64,000 bases of DNA from Pseudisothecium myosuroides (lineage: Eukaryota; Streptophyta; Bryopsida; Hypnales; Lembophyllaceae). The position numbers and the translations under genes are program-made. Below are positions 36,187 to 46,140 of the stretch, one piece after another; within the stretch, counting starts at the first letter, position 1; every line of letters begins with the position of its first letter. The notes under the pieces are model-generated. The model saw nothing but the letters and a program-made list of their open reading frames with translations. It did no database searches and had not been told where the DNA came from. The DNA lies in assembly GCA_951799445.1 (NCBI GenBank), contig OX637288.1, forward strand, positions 34,761,288 to 34,825,287, read 5' to 3'.

Positions 36187-37503
36187 ATGGCAGGGACGGT
36201 GTTTGGACTGCCTGATCACGTAGCTGTGGTTGTGGCGATGGTGAGCGTGGTTGCGGGCTTGGGCGTGGTCTCCGCTCAGTCTTCTGCAGCGCGGGCGATG
36301 GCGCCAAGCGATGGCGCTTCTTCTGCTGTGGAGGATGCTGGATGCTTTCGCCCTTTGCCGGACGTCGTTTGGGGCTTCCTTGTCACTCTGCTGGCCTGCA
36401 GTGTCGCATTTTGGGGCAGGCGCAAACATAGGCAATTGGGGAATCCAGAGAAGATAACGGCTGCGATACTTGCAGTATTTATACCAATTCAGGATCTTTA
36501 CAAATACATTTATGCCTCATATTCAAGTGCAATGTTGATCTGGAAATACCAGCAGTCAAGGCAACCTCTCCACAGCCTTAGCAGGCGTCATCGATTCCGA
36601 GAGCTCTGGTCATGGTTGTCTCCCTTCTCCGAGTTCCCAGGAAGAATTCTGTTTCGGTGTGATGTTGTTGTTTACGTAGAAAAGGAATCATCATTACTTG
36701 AAGTAGATTGGTTATGGAGGATAAAAAGATTTGTGAAGGAGGAATCGGAGGCTATGGTGATTGGAGAAGTGGCGGTAGGAAAAACAAGGGATGGCGACTA
36801 TGTATGCAAGGAACTCTCATCAATCGGGATTTTAGTATTGATCTTGGCGGAGGTATTGCCACACTACAATGAGTTGAAATTTTTGTGTGGCAATTCCGGT
36901 TTTGCTATGATTGCTATTGCAATCCAAGCACTTGGATACATTACTGCTGTGGTATTTAGAGAGGTGAAAGACTTGCCCGTGGCACCACTTGAAGTCATTG
37001 GATTGATCTTGAATATCATATTGTTGATTGAAGTTAGTGTTTATAGCTTTTTTAATCCTTGCTATAGACCTTTAGTAATCTATACAAATTCAAACCGAGT
37101 GGAAAAGTTGCTTGAAACATTAGCAATTGTAAAGAAACCAAGTATACCATGGGATAAGATTGACAAGGTATCAAATTTAGTGGTAAGTGTGGTTGGTATT
37201 TGTTTATGTAGTATAGTAGTTTACTTCACCATATCCCTTATTGAAGTTTCCAACATCTTTGTAGTATTGCCTTTAATATTTTTTGTCTTTGCAACTATCA
37301 TACTTATTATGGGCTCTATTAGATGGCACGTTTTTGGATCTACTCTAATTTGGAGTAGTATGGTTAATGGATTTATTATACCATTATACATACTTGCATA
37401 TATTTGGGCTTTAGTAGTAACAATAGTATATTGGAAGCATCAACACTTTGATGTCCAAGTAGAGCTTTTTAACATTTCCCAGTTGATCCCTTTCATAGGC
37501 TAG
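36187..37503 (+). CDS. M2: intact multi-pass membrane protein of unknown function
   Basis: Intronless 438-residue frame from ATG 36187, the clearest member of the M family. Signal-like stretch at 11-31 ending SAQS. Hydrophobic segments at about 59-77, 91-100, 211-224, 237-257, 268-286, 328-350, 356-376 and 395-415. A polar middle part (108-210) has YVEKESSLLEVDWLW and a KTRDGDY stretch. The segment QALGYITAVVFREVKDLP followed by LEV and NPC..PLV is invariant among the three paralogues. This layout (short lumenal Cys-containing head, DVVWGFLVTLLAC segment, later Q..........R...LP...LE pattern) recalls a large uncharacterised fungal membrane family; that is a recollection, not a search. No enzyme motif was recognised. 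Polyadenylation-like AATAATTTAAA follows the stop. Confidence 0.85.
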   Translation: MAGTVFGLPDHVAVVVAMVSVVAGLGVVSAQSSAARAMAPSDGASSAVEDAGCFRPLPDVVWGFLVTLLACSVAFWGRRKHRQLGNPEKITAAILAVFIPIQDLYKYIYASYSSAMLIWKYQQSRQPLHSLSRRHRFRELWSWLSPFSEFPGRILFRCDVVVYVEKESSLLEVDWLWRIKRFVKEESEAMVIGEVAVGKTRDGDYVCKELSSIGILVLILAEVLPHYNELKFLCGNSGFAMIAIAIQALGYITAVVFREVKDLPVAPLEVIGLILNIILLIEVSVYSFFNPCYRPLVIYTNSNRVEKLLETLAIVKKPSIPWDKIDKVSNLVVSVVGICLCSIVVYFTISLIEVSNIFVVLPLIFFVFATIILIMGSIRWHVFGSTLIWSSMVNGFIIPLYILAYIWALVVTIVYWKHQHFDVQVELFNISQLIPFIG

Positions 37504-40400
37504 GATTCTAGAATTGTTGGGAATGACAATGTTTTTAATATTGTATTCCAATAATTTAAAGCCATCACATGTTCAATCATAAATATTGTACTTGTATCTT
37601 GAAAATGTCTTGGAATATGGAGAAAATCATTTTGATCTCTTATTTTTCTTCTATGACAATGCAAATTGTTTGGGAAAATCACTAATCCAATGACATCACA
37701 TTAAAAAATTTATGTACCCTACGTTTGGGTTAGATTTGTTAAAAAATAATTCAAAAAATAATTAAGTATGGCATCTAATAGAATTTCCAAAAATTATAAC
37801 ATGACATAATTAAATAGCGTTGAAAATATCAAAGGAAATAATCTTAAACCTCAAAAAAATCACAAAGCCAAAGCTGTGAGTGCCAAATGCATGTATATCA
37901 ATAAACGCCCTAAATATTGCTTAAGTTTACAAAATATTATGAATCCTACCAAAGGTCACAAAATATTCATAACTTGTAAAACTAACTTCTAGAAATTTTA
38001 AATCGAGTTAACAAATGGAAATTCAATCAAAAAAGAAATGATTTTGTATGGAGATTAACAAATTTGATTCCAATGTACGGTATTACCTTGAACTATTTTA
38101 TACTTGAAAAGAATTTTTATTTTATTGAATTGAAAAATTATGTTTTTGTCAACTTGAATTATAATTCCTAAAAGACAAAGTATTACAAAAAAATAGATTA
38201 ATAGTATCTATCTTATTATCTTATTACAATTATTAGAAAGGCTTTGAGGCCTTTGGAAGGCCATTTCAACCTAGTTCCCATCCCTACTTTCCTCACAAAT
38301 TCTAGAGGTTCCCATTTACATGATTGTCACATACAGGCCCATTCTACATCAAATTGTAGTGTTAGATGAACTCTCTTAAGAATTCACCTTAGTTTTGGAT
38401 GCGTTTCATCCAAATGTTAAAATTCATCCATCTTAGGGTTTGAGTGTTTAGGTACAAAGAGCTTTTTGACTTGACATTGTTCTCAAGTCAAGTTTTGTGT
38501 GTGTTTTTGGTGAACATTGTGAGTTTTGCTTTGCTTGGAGATGATGGTTTATCATTTAGTAAAGTCTTCATTTCTTCTCTCACACTTACATTCTTGAATT
38601 CTCCCTTTGTGAAGTGAGAGCCGTTTGACTTTGTGTGCGTAGATTACTAAGTTTTTGTTATCGCATCGTTACAATGCATTACTTGCAACTGCATTGTAAC
38701 GATGCAAAGTAATGCATCATAATTAATGATGTGATAAATTGTAATTAACGTACAAACCCATGAAACAACAATAATCACATGATAACTGTTGATAAACCGT
38801 AGGGTTTAAACTTTGTGATGCATTCCTTCTCACAAAATCTCATTGAATTCATTCCTTCATTTGGCCATCAAAAAATTTCTTGATGGTGGATGGTCAAATG
38901 ATAGATAGGACATTAGATGTTTTTTTGCTACACGAGAGGGCCGTTTTAGGCTGGTTCCCTTGACTGGGAACCAATCTTGCTGATCAGAATAAACAATATT
39001 AAAAATAATAATAATAAAATAATAAAATAATAATATTATTTTTTAAAAATTAAAAATAATAATAATATCACCCGATGTGGCAGTCGCTTTGCCACGTCAT
39101 CCAGTTATTGTAGCAGAGTTCCCATAGTCTGGAAACGCAAGGAACTTGCAGCCTTTAACACAAGCCAAATCCTTTTAAGGTAGCAATACCTATAACCATG
39201 AGTATACCCATACTTCAATTGTAGAGTTCCTTATAAGTGTCTCCAAAAGTACCTTAAAACCATGCTCATCCTTAATTGTGGTTAGTGGGCTCTGATCTTT
39301 TTAGATTTTGGTGCTAGAATCAAGGCAACTTTATTAGAGTGTGGTTAGTTAGGCTGTCCTAGGGAGTTCTACTTTGAAAATTCACAGAAATTACATGCCT
39401 TATCCAAAAGTTCTAATTTTTCTTTCGATATTTATGATTTTCAATTGCTAATACTAAAAAAATATTTTTTTTAGAAAGAGGTGCCTCCAACTATGCTGAA
39501 TTATGAATTAGTTATGAATTTTTGAAATGATTAGTTGTGAAGCTTAAAAGTGCCAATTAGGTTTGTCCATAACAAACTAAAAATTGATTTTATAATGGTT
39601 ATATCAATCACCTAAACTGACTTCAATATTTTTCTGAAATGGTAATAATGTGGTCAAGTCTATAAATTATTCACATTTTTTTTTTGGTTTACACTCAAAA
39701 ATATTGTAACTCAATTGTGACCACTAAAACATTTTAGAACTGTCGTTTGCACACTCCAATATTGCCATTATTAGTAATATATCCTAAAAAATCTTTTTAC
39801 TTAATTTATTCAAACAAGTTCCATTTATCAAACTTCTCACCATATATAAGTCATTCCTAAAGTAGCTAAAATACTTTAGCAATCACAATTGTGACATACC
39901 TTATTTCTTTTATTTGCACTTTTTGCACTGCTAATCCAAATCTGGTCCAATTTTTTTTCTAATAGGTGAGAGGAAAAAAACCTACAACCAAGGTACCGGT
40001 ATTTTGTATGTTTTCTTGGAAGACTTTGAGTTTTTTTTGTAGAAAAAATGTCAAATACCTCAAATCAAGTGAACTCAATTTGCAAAATTCAATCTTCTAA
40101 AATACAAATTTTTATTTTTAAATATATCTTTTTTGTAGATTTTAATACTCATAATCCAAATAATTTGTAGACTTTGGATGTTGAAATTCAACTAATTTAT
40201 ATAATTTGAAGTTCCAAACTTTTTAATTTGTAGACTTTTCAATTTTTTGAAATCCAAATCTATAAGTCTTGCAAACTTCAGAAGCCTAAAATCTTTGTGA
40301 TTTTTAATACTTGAAGATCTTCAAAATATTCCAAATTCATAGATTTTGATATTTCATAAATTTCTAAAATTCTTTGAAACTAAAATCCTTAAATTTTGTA
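37504..40400. other. AT-rich spacer between units B and C
   Basis: No gene seen. Contains a copy of the dispersed repeat (about 37722-38100), hairpins near 38663-38706 and 38860-38901, an ATAATA-rich tract near 39000-39065, and at about 39490-39660 a stretch also found after M3 (53480-53640), so part of this spacer belongs to the duplicated unit. Confidence 0.55.
38663..38706. repeat. Perfect 16-bp-stem hairpin
   Basis: GCATCGTTACAATGCA is followed after 12 bases by TGCATTGTAACGATGC, its exact reverse complement. It may be a small MITE remnant; no target duplication was recognised. Confidence 0.6.
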
Positions 40401-40996
40401 CACAGAATTCACTACTTCAAAGAAAGATGCATTGAAAAGTGTTGTTCCTGCTTGGTTCTACCGTTGCTCGTATGCACCCTTTGCACCTAGTTTTACATGC
40501 AATTTTTTTCTATATATACTTCAAGCTTCTTCTCATTTGGGGTGTTAAGATTGGTGCTTGAGAATGAAATCAATGTTTATTTAGTAATGTTTTTCAATAC
40601 TGTTTTCTAAATTATGAACTTGTTAATTAATTCTCCAATAGCAACTAATGATAGCGCAAGTATCCACCTCAAGAGGGGGGAGGAGGATAAGTTTTCAATT
40701 TTTGGACCAATAGGTGCATTCTTTGTTTTCTACAATAACCCTTGAAAATCATCTATTGATCACTTTTTAGCCTCAATGCTTTACTTGGTTATGTTTGAAA
40801 ATTTTCATTCAGCAAGCCATTTTCTACTTGTATCTTTGTTTAAAGATTGCGAGGTTGGGCCTCTCGGTGATACTCTAAATTTAGGGCATCATTGCTGCTC
40901 TCAAGGGATCATAAGGTTTCCCTGTCCTGCTCCCAAAACCGTTCTTGTACCCATTTATGGAGATTAGATTTCCCTTGAAGTGTCCAGAGACTTTCA

Positions 40997-41075
40997 TTAA
41001 CCCCTCATCGCCTAAAGGGACAAAATGCGTCCCTTTTTCAATGTACTATGGAATATCTAGGCGGTGAGGGGTTAA
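40997..41075. mobile_element. 79-bp TTAACCCC-ended mini-hairpin element
   Basis: TTAACCCCTCATCGCCT is matched by AGGCGGTGAGGGGTTAA with one mismatch. An inner AAAGGGAC...GTCCCTTT stem lies in the left half. The terminal TTAACCCC is shared with the 0.94-kb elements at 4780 and 63102, so it may be a deletion derivative or a relative. Confidence 0.6.
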
Positions 41076-41545
41076 AGTGTCTTTCAAAATTGTCATTGAA
41101 CTATCCCCTTACTTAATTGCAATTAATTGACTTGTAATTTTGTCAAATTTTGGTTTAAGATCCAAGTATATGATGGTTTTAGTAGTTTAGGGAGTTTCCA
41201 CTTTGAGAATTCACAAGAATTACATGCCATATCTAAAAAATCTTTTTTTTTAATTCATGATTTTCAATTGTTAATATTAAAAAAATATTATTTTTAGAAA
41301 AAGGTGCCTTCAACTATGCTGAATTGCTTATTTTGATGGTTTTAGGTATTTCCACCGTACATAGTGAAGGTGGGCATTTTTGGTCTTTTTGTTAATTACA
41401 ACATTTTAACCTAATTAATTGAGCATTGCATTGCACGAGATTAGAATTAGTGATTTGGACCAAGAAACGGCTCCTTCCAAGTATGTATTGAATTTGGAAT
41501 AAATCATTTTTGATCCTTCAAGTGAGGGTAACAAAGTGAACCAAT

Positions 41546-42070
41546 ACAATAGAACTTGTCTCAGTGCATGGTGCCAGGACTAAAGTAACAGCTATGAAAT
41601 CGCACAGGTTCTAAAATTGCCCACCCTATTCAAATGTACACTACTCGTACATGTAACTATTTTATAACCTCGAGCAATGTAAAAACAGAGTACATTTTAG
41701 GGGGTGGGCGATTTTAGAGCCCTATGCCACTTCAACTTCAAACTATTTCATAACTAATTCCAGAAAGCTCCAAAAAATATGAAACGACTAGGATTAGATG
41801 CCAATTTCTCTTGTCTTTCAAGGAAAATTTACTAAAAAATATTTCAAGATGTTTCACCTCCCCAAAATTCAGTTTCAACTCTTAGGTGGGCAATTTCTAA
41901 ACCTATTATCTTATGCACTAAGAAAAGGTTATGCATTTAGAGAGGTGTAATAATGTCCACCTAACTACATTACTTTTATGAAAATGTGCTAGAAATTTGG
42001 CCCACCTACTCTTTGTATACTTGACAGTTATGCACTAAGAGAGGATGCACTAACAAAAGTTCTACTATAT
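41546..42070. mobile_element. ~525-bp insertion in unit C
   Basis: Interrupts PP2C intron 5 text that is continuous in unit A (GTGAATCAATAAAAAGAAGATTCATATC at 21911). The ends carry TAGAACTT and AAGTTCTA, a short inverted repeat. An inner pair, ATTGCCCACC and GGGTGGGCGAT, is also inverted. The element class is not identified. Confidence 0.4.
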
Positions 42071-42215
42071 GGAGAAGAATCGTATCTTCATGTTCAACAA
42101 TAGGATACTTATTTTGAAATTGATTAGAATCAATTATTAGATTTCAAAGTGGAATGCATGTTTTTTGTTTGGGCACATAGGATGTTAAGGCTTGTGCATA
42201 CGCAAAAACTAGTAG

Positions 42216-42928
42216 AGGGTGATTGCATGAAACACCTGCCGGGTTTGTTGCGTTTTACAGTACTCATGTTTTTTTTCTTTCTGGAGTACTATAAATTAGA
42301 AAAACACAATTTTAATTTTTAAAAAAATATTGCCAATGTATGTACCTATAAGATAAAGGTAACTACCAAAGGAAAATCATAGAAAAATTCTCTAAGTAGG
42401 AGAACTAGAAAAGTGCCAAATCTCAAGAAAATATATACTTTGATGTTTTAATTAGTAAAAAATAGGAAAAGCATTAAATGAAGAAAATGAAAACTCTCCA
42501 TTTGTAGCAACTCTATAGAAATGGACATTTACCAAAAAACATCAAAAATTTTTTTACATGTTTCAAAATGCAAAGTAGGAAGAGGCTCAGTTTGTGGACT
42601 TCTACACAATATATAATTAACTATTTTTAGAAATCCTTTAAACATTAGCTAGAAGTGTACTACAATACCATTTCCTCCAAAGTTCAACTCCAAATTCATT
42701 TATGTGGATACTACTTTGTTAAAAAAAAAAAAATCCAAAATTGGCAAGTGTGACATAAAATTGGGGGTTATTTCTAGATAGTAAAACATTTTTTAAAAAT
42801 TCCAGAAAATTAGACAACGTGTATAATAGTTATGAGTACCTTGTCTATAAATTTTGAGTCATTTGGAGCCAGAACGCAAAAGTTATTACCAAAAAACAAA
42901 TCAAAACGCAACGTGTGACAGAAAATAG
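42216..42928. mobile_element. ~710-bp insertion related to the long inverted-repeat element at 54950
   Basis: Begins GGGTGATTGCATGAAACACC, close to the GGTGAATGCAAGAAACACTT terminus of the 54950-56025 element. Toward its right end it shares GTGTATAATAGTTATGAGTA, TTTTGAGTCATTTGGA and GTTAT-ACCAAAAAACAAATCAAAA. It interrupts PP2C intron 5 text of unit C. Non-coding. Confidence 0.5.
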
Positions 42929-44657
42929 TACAAGTCTTTGGGGGGGACACTCTTACCAGGCACATTTAAGTCACTATTTATAAGACCTCAAAGAGTGTTA
43001 GCTGAGTGCATGCACATTTAGAAATGTTCTAATTCTTTCAAGTTATCAGGAGAAGTATTGTACAGTGTGAAATGTTCTTCATTGTGACTGCTATGAAAGC
43101 TTTCATTGTCATCAATGTCCTATGCATTGAAATATATGAATGAGCATACATAATGCAGTGTTTACAGTGGTTGCTTGCGAGTTGACAGGACTCTTTGTCA
43201 TGAGCATGTTTGTAAATGATCAGATAATTACTTGAATCATCACTGAAGGTTGCTATGGAGGTTTTGACTGACTTGGTACCATGTTTGTTCCAAGTTTGTG
43301 AGTCTGATGAATTTGTAGGTGTTGGCAAATTCTTTCTCTCATTCACTGTTTTGTATGAATGTGACATAGCAGATGTAGAGTAGAAAGAGAGGATGTAGTC
43401 AGACTTTGTTGAGGACCCCATTCATCTTCTCTGGACTATGGATTTGAATGAGTGGGAATGGACTTTTTGACTTTCATTTCTGAGTTGCAACTTTGTTTCT
43501 TTGAAGATTACCACACATTAGAGAATTTTTGGACTCTCCATAAGGCCGCCAGACTTTGACAACACAGTCTAATTTTAGAGCCTTAGGTAGCTATGAAAAG
43601 GACGGGAATTTCTAACAGATGCAAGATTCACCTTGTGTGAATATCTTGACTGCCAAGTAGTATATTTCTATTTCTAATTCCGGAGTTGTCAGAGAAAACT
43701 TGCGATGCCTTAATTTAACCATGCCACACACGTCCTCCATTAAACTACTCATGCTTTACAATCAAAGCTGTTAGAATTGGGGAATATAAACGACGAGCAG
43801 GAATAGGGGAAAAAATCCCAGTACGGCCAAAATAAATGTAACCCCGGGTCCCATTTGGCCTCCTTTAGCGGCCTCCTGGAGAGCCCAAAGTTTCTCTAAT
43901 GTTATATGCTTTTTTTAAAGAAGCTACAATGTTATGAGTCTCTGTCCCTTTAACATTAGTTTGCTTTTGAGTAAAGTAGTTGCTCAAACTTCCTCAAGGT
44001 AGCTTTTTATTGATGCAAAGCCTCCTCTCCTTTGGTCTAGAACCAACAGATGAAAGGAAATAAATGAATTGTTGGCCTTGACTTTACATTTTCACCTCCT
44101 ATGCAAGCTGCTGTTAGGTGCGGACTTGCCCCTTATCATGAATCCGGAATGTAAATAGGGCATAGAACGCGTCAACTGGTGATGATGTCATTTTCTCTAG
44201 TCTCTGGCTCTTCGTTTCCGCTTGTGTTCAATCTATTTTTCGATCCGTTCTTGAGTTGTGGAAATTCAAGAGATTATGAATCCTAAATATCTGGCGGACA
44301 ATTGATCATATTGAACAGGCAATCACCATTGAAATGAACACATTTTGTTGGTCTCCTTCAAATTTCATTCTTAAGATTGTGACACAGCATCAAACTGTAA
44401 GCAAAATCACTTCACTTCTTGACCGATTCAAGCAAGGAAATATATGAGTTTGAGCCTTTGTGGAAAAAAAATTGAAACCCGGAAATGAATGAATCACATG
44501 TATGTACTTAGTTGGATTCAAAATGGTTTTCAACCTCTGATTATTAGTCGGATGCAGCTTCTGCATTCATTCTCCAAATTTACAGGTCTACACATGCATA
44601 CCATTTGAGAGATCTCTTGGGAGGCATACTAATTTAACAAAAGCAGTAAGGAACTTG

Positions 44658-44662
44658 CAACT
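44658..44662. repeat. Target-site duplication, left (CAACT)
   Basis: CAACT directly precedes the 5' LTR and is repeated at 50241-50245 directly after the 3' LTR. Unit B has a single CTTGCAACTGTAAGAATTG at 33475-33493, and unit A has CTCGCAACTATAAG, which is the unoccupied site. Confidence 0.9.
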
Positions 44663-44918
44663 TGTTACGAACCCGTTCGTAACAAGGGAACGGTTGTAAC
44701 GGTTGGATTAGTTGGCCTCTCCCTTCCCTTTAATAGTCAAGTGAGGAGGCTTGTTCCTCACTTGACATTTTGTGTAATGAAGATAATATGATTTTGGATA
44801 CAATGTGTAAGTGTGATTCTCATTGTCATTATTGCAACTTGGTGGTGATTTAGTGTTGGTTTGCTTTGAATGCAATCTAAGTAGAGCATCGACTTCTTGG
44901 TCAAGCCGATCCGTAACA
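44663..44918 (+). repeat. 5' LTR of the Ty3/gypsy chromovirus, 256 bp
   Basis: Starts TGTTAC and ends GTAACA. Differs from the 3' LTR (49985-50240) at five sites, all transitions (about 2 percent). A dyad GTTACGAAC-CC-GTTCGTAAC lies at the start. A TATA-like CTTTAATA at 44728-44735 lies about 25-30 bp before ACTTGACATT (44760-44769), the likely transcript start region. Confidence 0.92.
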
Positions 44919-44919
44919 T

Positions 44920-44929
44920 AATGTCAAGT
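44920..44929 (+). other. Putative self-priming primer-binding site
   Basis: Directly after the 5' LTR there is no TGGTATCAGAGC-type tRNA-Met primer site. Instead AATGTCAAGT is the exact reverse complement of ACTTGACATT at 44760-44769 in the LTR, where transcription should begin. This is the geometry known from Tf1-type self-priming elements. A 10-base match could be chance, but its place beside the LTR and just downstream of a TATA-like box argues otherwise. Confidence 0.5.
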
Positions 44930-45051
44930 CATGCAAAGTCCATGCTCTAATTCGGATTCCCACGTTGAAGGTGCATTGATGGCTTTGGACAACGGCCGTT
45001 ACCATGAGAGATTTTGTAGGATTATTTAATTCGGAACCCTAATCTCCTTCG

Positions 45052-46140
45052 ATGGATCAAGTACCACCGGTGGTCCAACCGGGGGAAGAATTGATGCCGG
45101 ATGGGATGGGGTTAGAGTGGGCGGCCTTCATCCAACAACAAATCCAAAGTGTGTTCCAAGCCACACTTCCTCAATTGATACAAGAGATTTCGAGTCGAGC
45201 AGCGCAAGGACCACGACCGGTGGTCTCTCCCGTCTCCAATAGCGGAGGGGTGTTAGGAGGGAGGTGTGCGGAATCCAATGTGGAACTCAAAGAATCGAAG
45301 GTAGCGGAACCGGAAAAATTTTCCGGAAAGAAGGGAAATGAAGTTCACCGGTGGTTTGCACAACTCCGTCTTGTATTTCGAGGTAAACCGCGCACTTATA
45401 GCTCTGATGCAGATAAGGTAGCTTATGCGCTTTCGTATATGACTGGAGCGGCACAAAATTGGGCTATGCCTCTTCTCCAAGCTTTGGACGAGGAGCGTGA
45501 TCACGAGTTATTGGGCGATTACCAAGCTTTTCGGGAGTCCGTGATTTCCCTATATAGGGATATTGACCGTCGGAGCAATGCGGAGGATCGCATTGGGAAG
45601 CTTCGACAAACTGGGTCAGTCGCGAATTATATTTCTATGTTTAATGAATGCGCGGCGCTACTCGATTGGAATGAATCCAGTTTGGTAGCTCGCTTTCGTG
45701 GAGGACTCAAGGATGAGATTTTGGATTCGGTGGCGACGGCGGAGACTCAACCACGCCGGCTACAAGATTGGATGGCAATGTCATCCCGAATCGATGAGAG
45801 ATTATGGGGTCGGCGTCAAAACCGCCGTTCACCTTTTGAGACTTCAAGTTTCCGCTCCCCAACAACTTTGCCACGAGATGCACTGGGGAAGGTACAATCT
45901 AACTCGAATACATCCGGGCTGGTGCCGATGGAGCTTGGAGCGGTGCGTACTCCTTCTACAGCCTTGGCAAAAACGGCGGTGGAACGGCAAGAATATCAAC
46001 GCCAAGGACGTTGTTGGGGTTGCGGTGGAGTAGGTCATATTCGATCGCGTTGCCCCACGAATCCCTCAAAGCCCTTGTCGATCTCTGCCACCATTGAAGC
46101 GGAAGGCACCTCTTCGGGAAAAGAGAAAGCCCGGGACTGA
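45052..46140 (+). CDS. gag: Retrotransposon gag polyprotein
   Basis: Intact 362-residue frame from ATG 45052. The middle has a retrotrans_gag-type region (HRWFAQLRLVFRGKP, then AQNWAMPLLQAL), and near the C-terminus there is a CX2CX4HX4C zinc knuckle (CWGCGGVGHIRSRC). It forms the nucleoprotein particle. The stop at 46138-46140 overlaps the pol frame, which is open from 46098 in the -1 frame. Confidence 0.92.
   Translation: MDQVPPVVQPGEELMPDGMGLEWAAFIQQQIQSVFQATLPQLIQEISSRAAQGPRPVVSPVSNSGGVLGGRCAESNVELKESKVAEPEKFSGKKGNEVHRWFAQLRLVFRGKPRTYSSDADKVAYALSYMTGAAQNWAMPLLQALDEERDHELLGDYQAFRESVISLYRDIDRRSNAEDRIGKLRQTGSVANYISMFNECAALLDWNESSLVARFRGGLKDEILDSVATAETQPRRLQDWMAMSSRIDERLWGRRQNRRSPFETSSFRSPTTLPRDALGKVQSNSNTSGLVPMELGAVRTPSTALAKTAVERQEYQRQGRCWGCGGVGHIRSRCPTNPSKPLSISATIEAEGTSSGKEKARD

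Larger units (their letters stand above)
28985..37600 (+). repeat. Unit B of the tandem triplication
   Basis: Contains, in the same order as unit A, PP2C intron 4 to 3' flank (28985-33620), then the M promoter region and M2 (36187-37503). It has its own insertions: a TA-flanked hairpin (29913-30069), a 563-bp TIR element (30274-30836), and Stowaway-like and AATTTCGTTAAA MITEs between 33.6 and 35.2 kb. Confidence 0.8.
40405..43190 (+). pseudogene. PP2C intronic remnant in unit C (exons 5-7 lost)
   Basis: Introns 4 and 5 of the PP2C gene are recognisable, but I find no exon 5, 6 or 7 text between them: the intron 4-like DNA passes at about 41340-41360 into the GTGAAGGTG donor context of exon 5's end, and intron 5 text is followed by 3'-flank text at 43190. 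It cannot encode a phosphatase. Confidence 0.65.

Noticed and set aside
45253..45504. Antisense frames over gag and pol
   Set aside because: Shadows of the retrotransposon frames on the plus strand.
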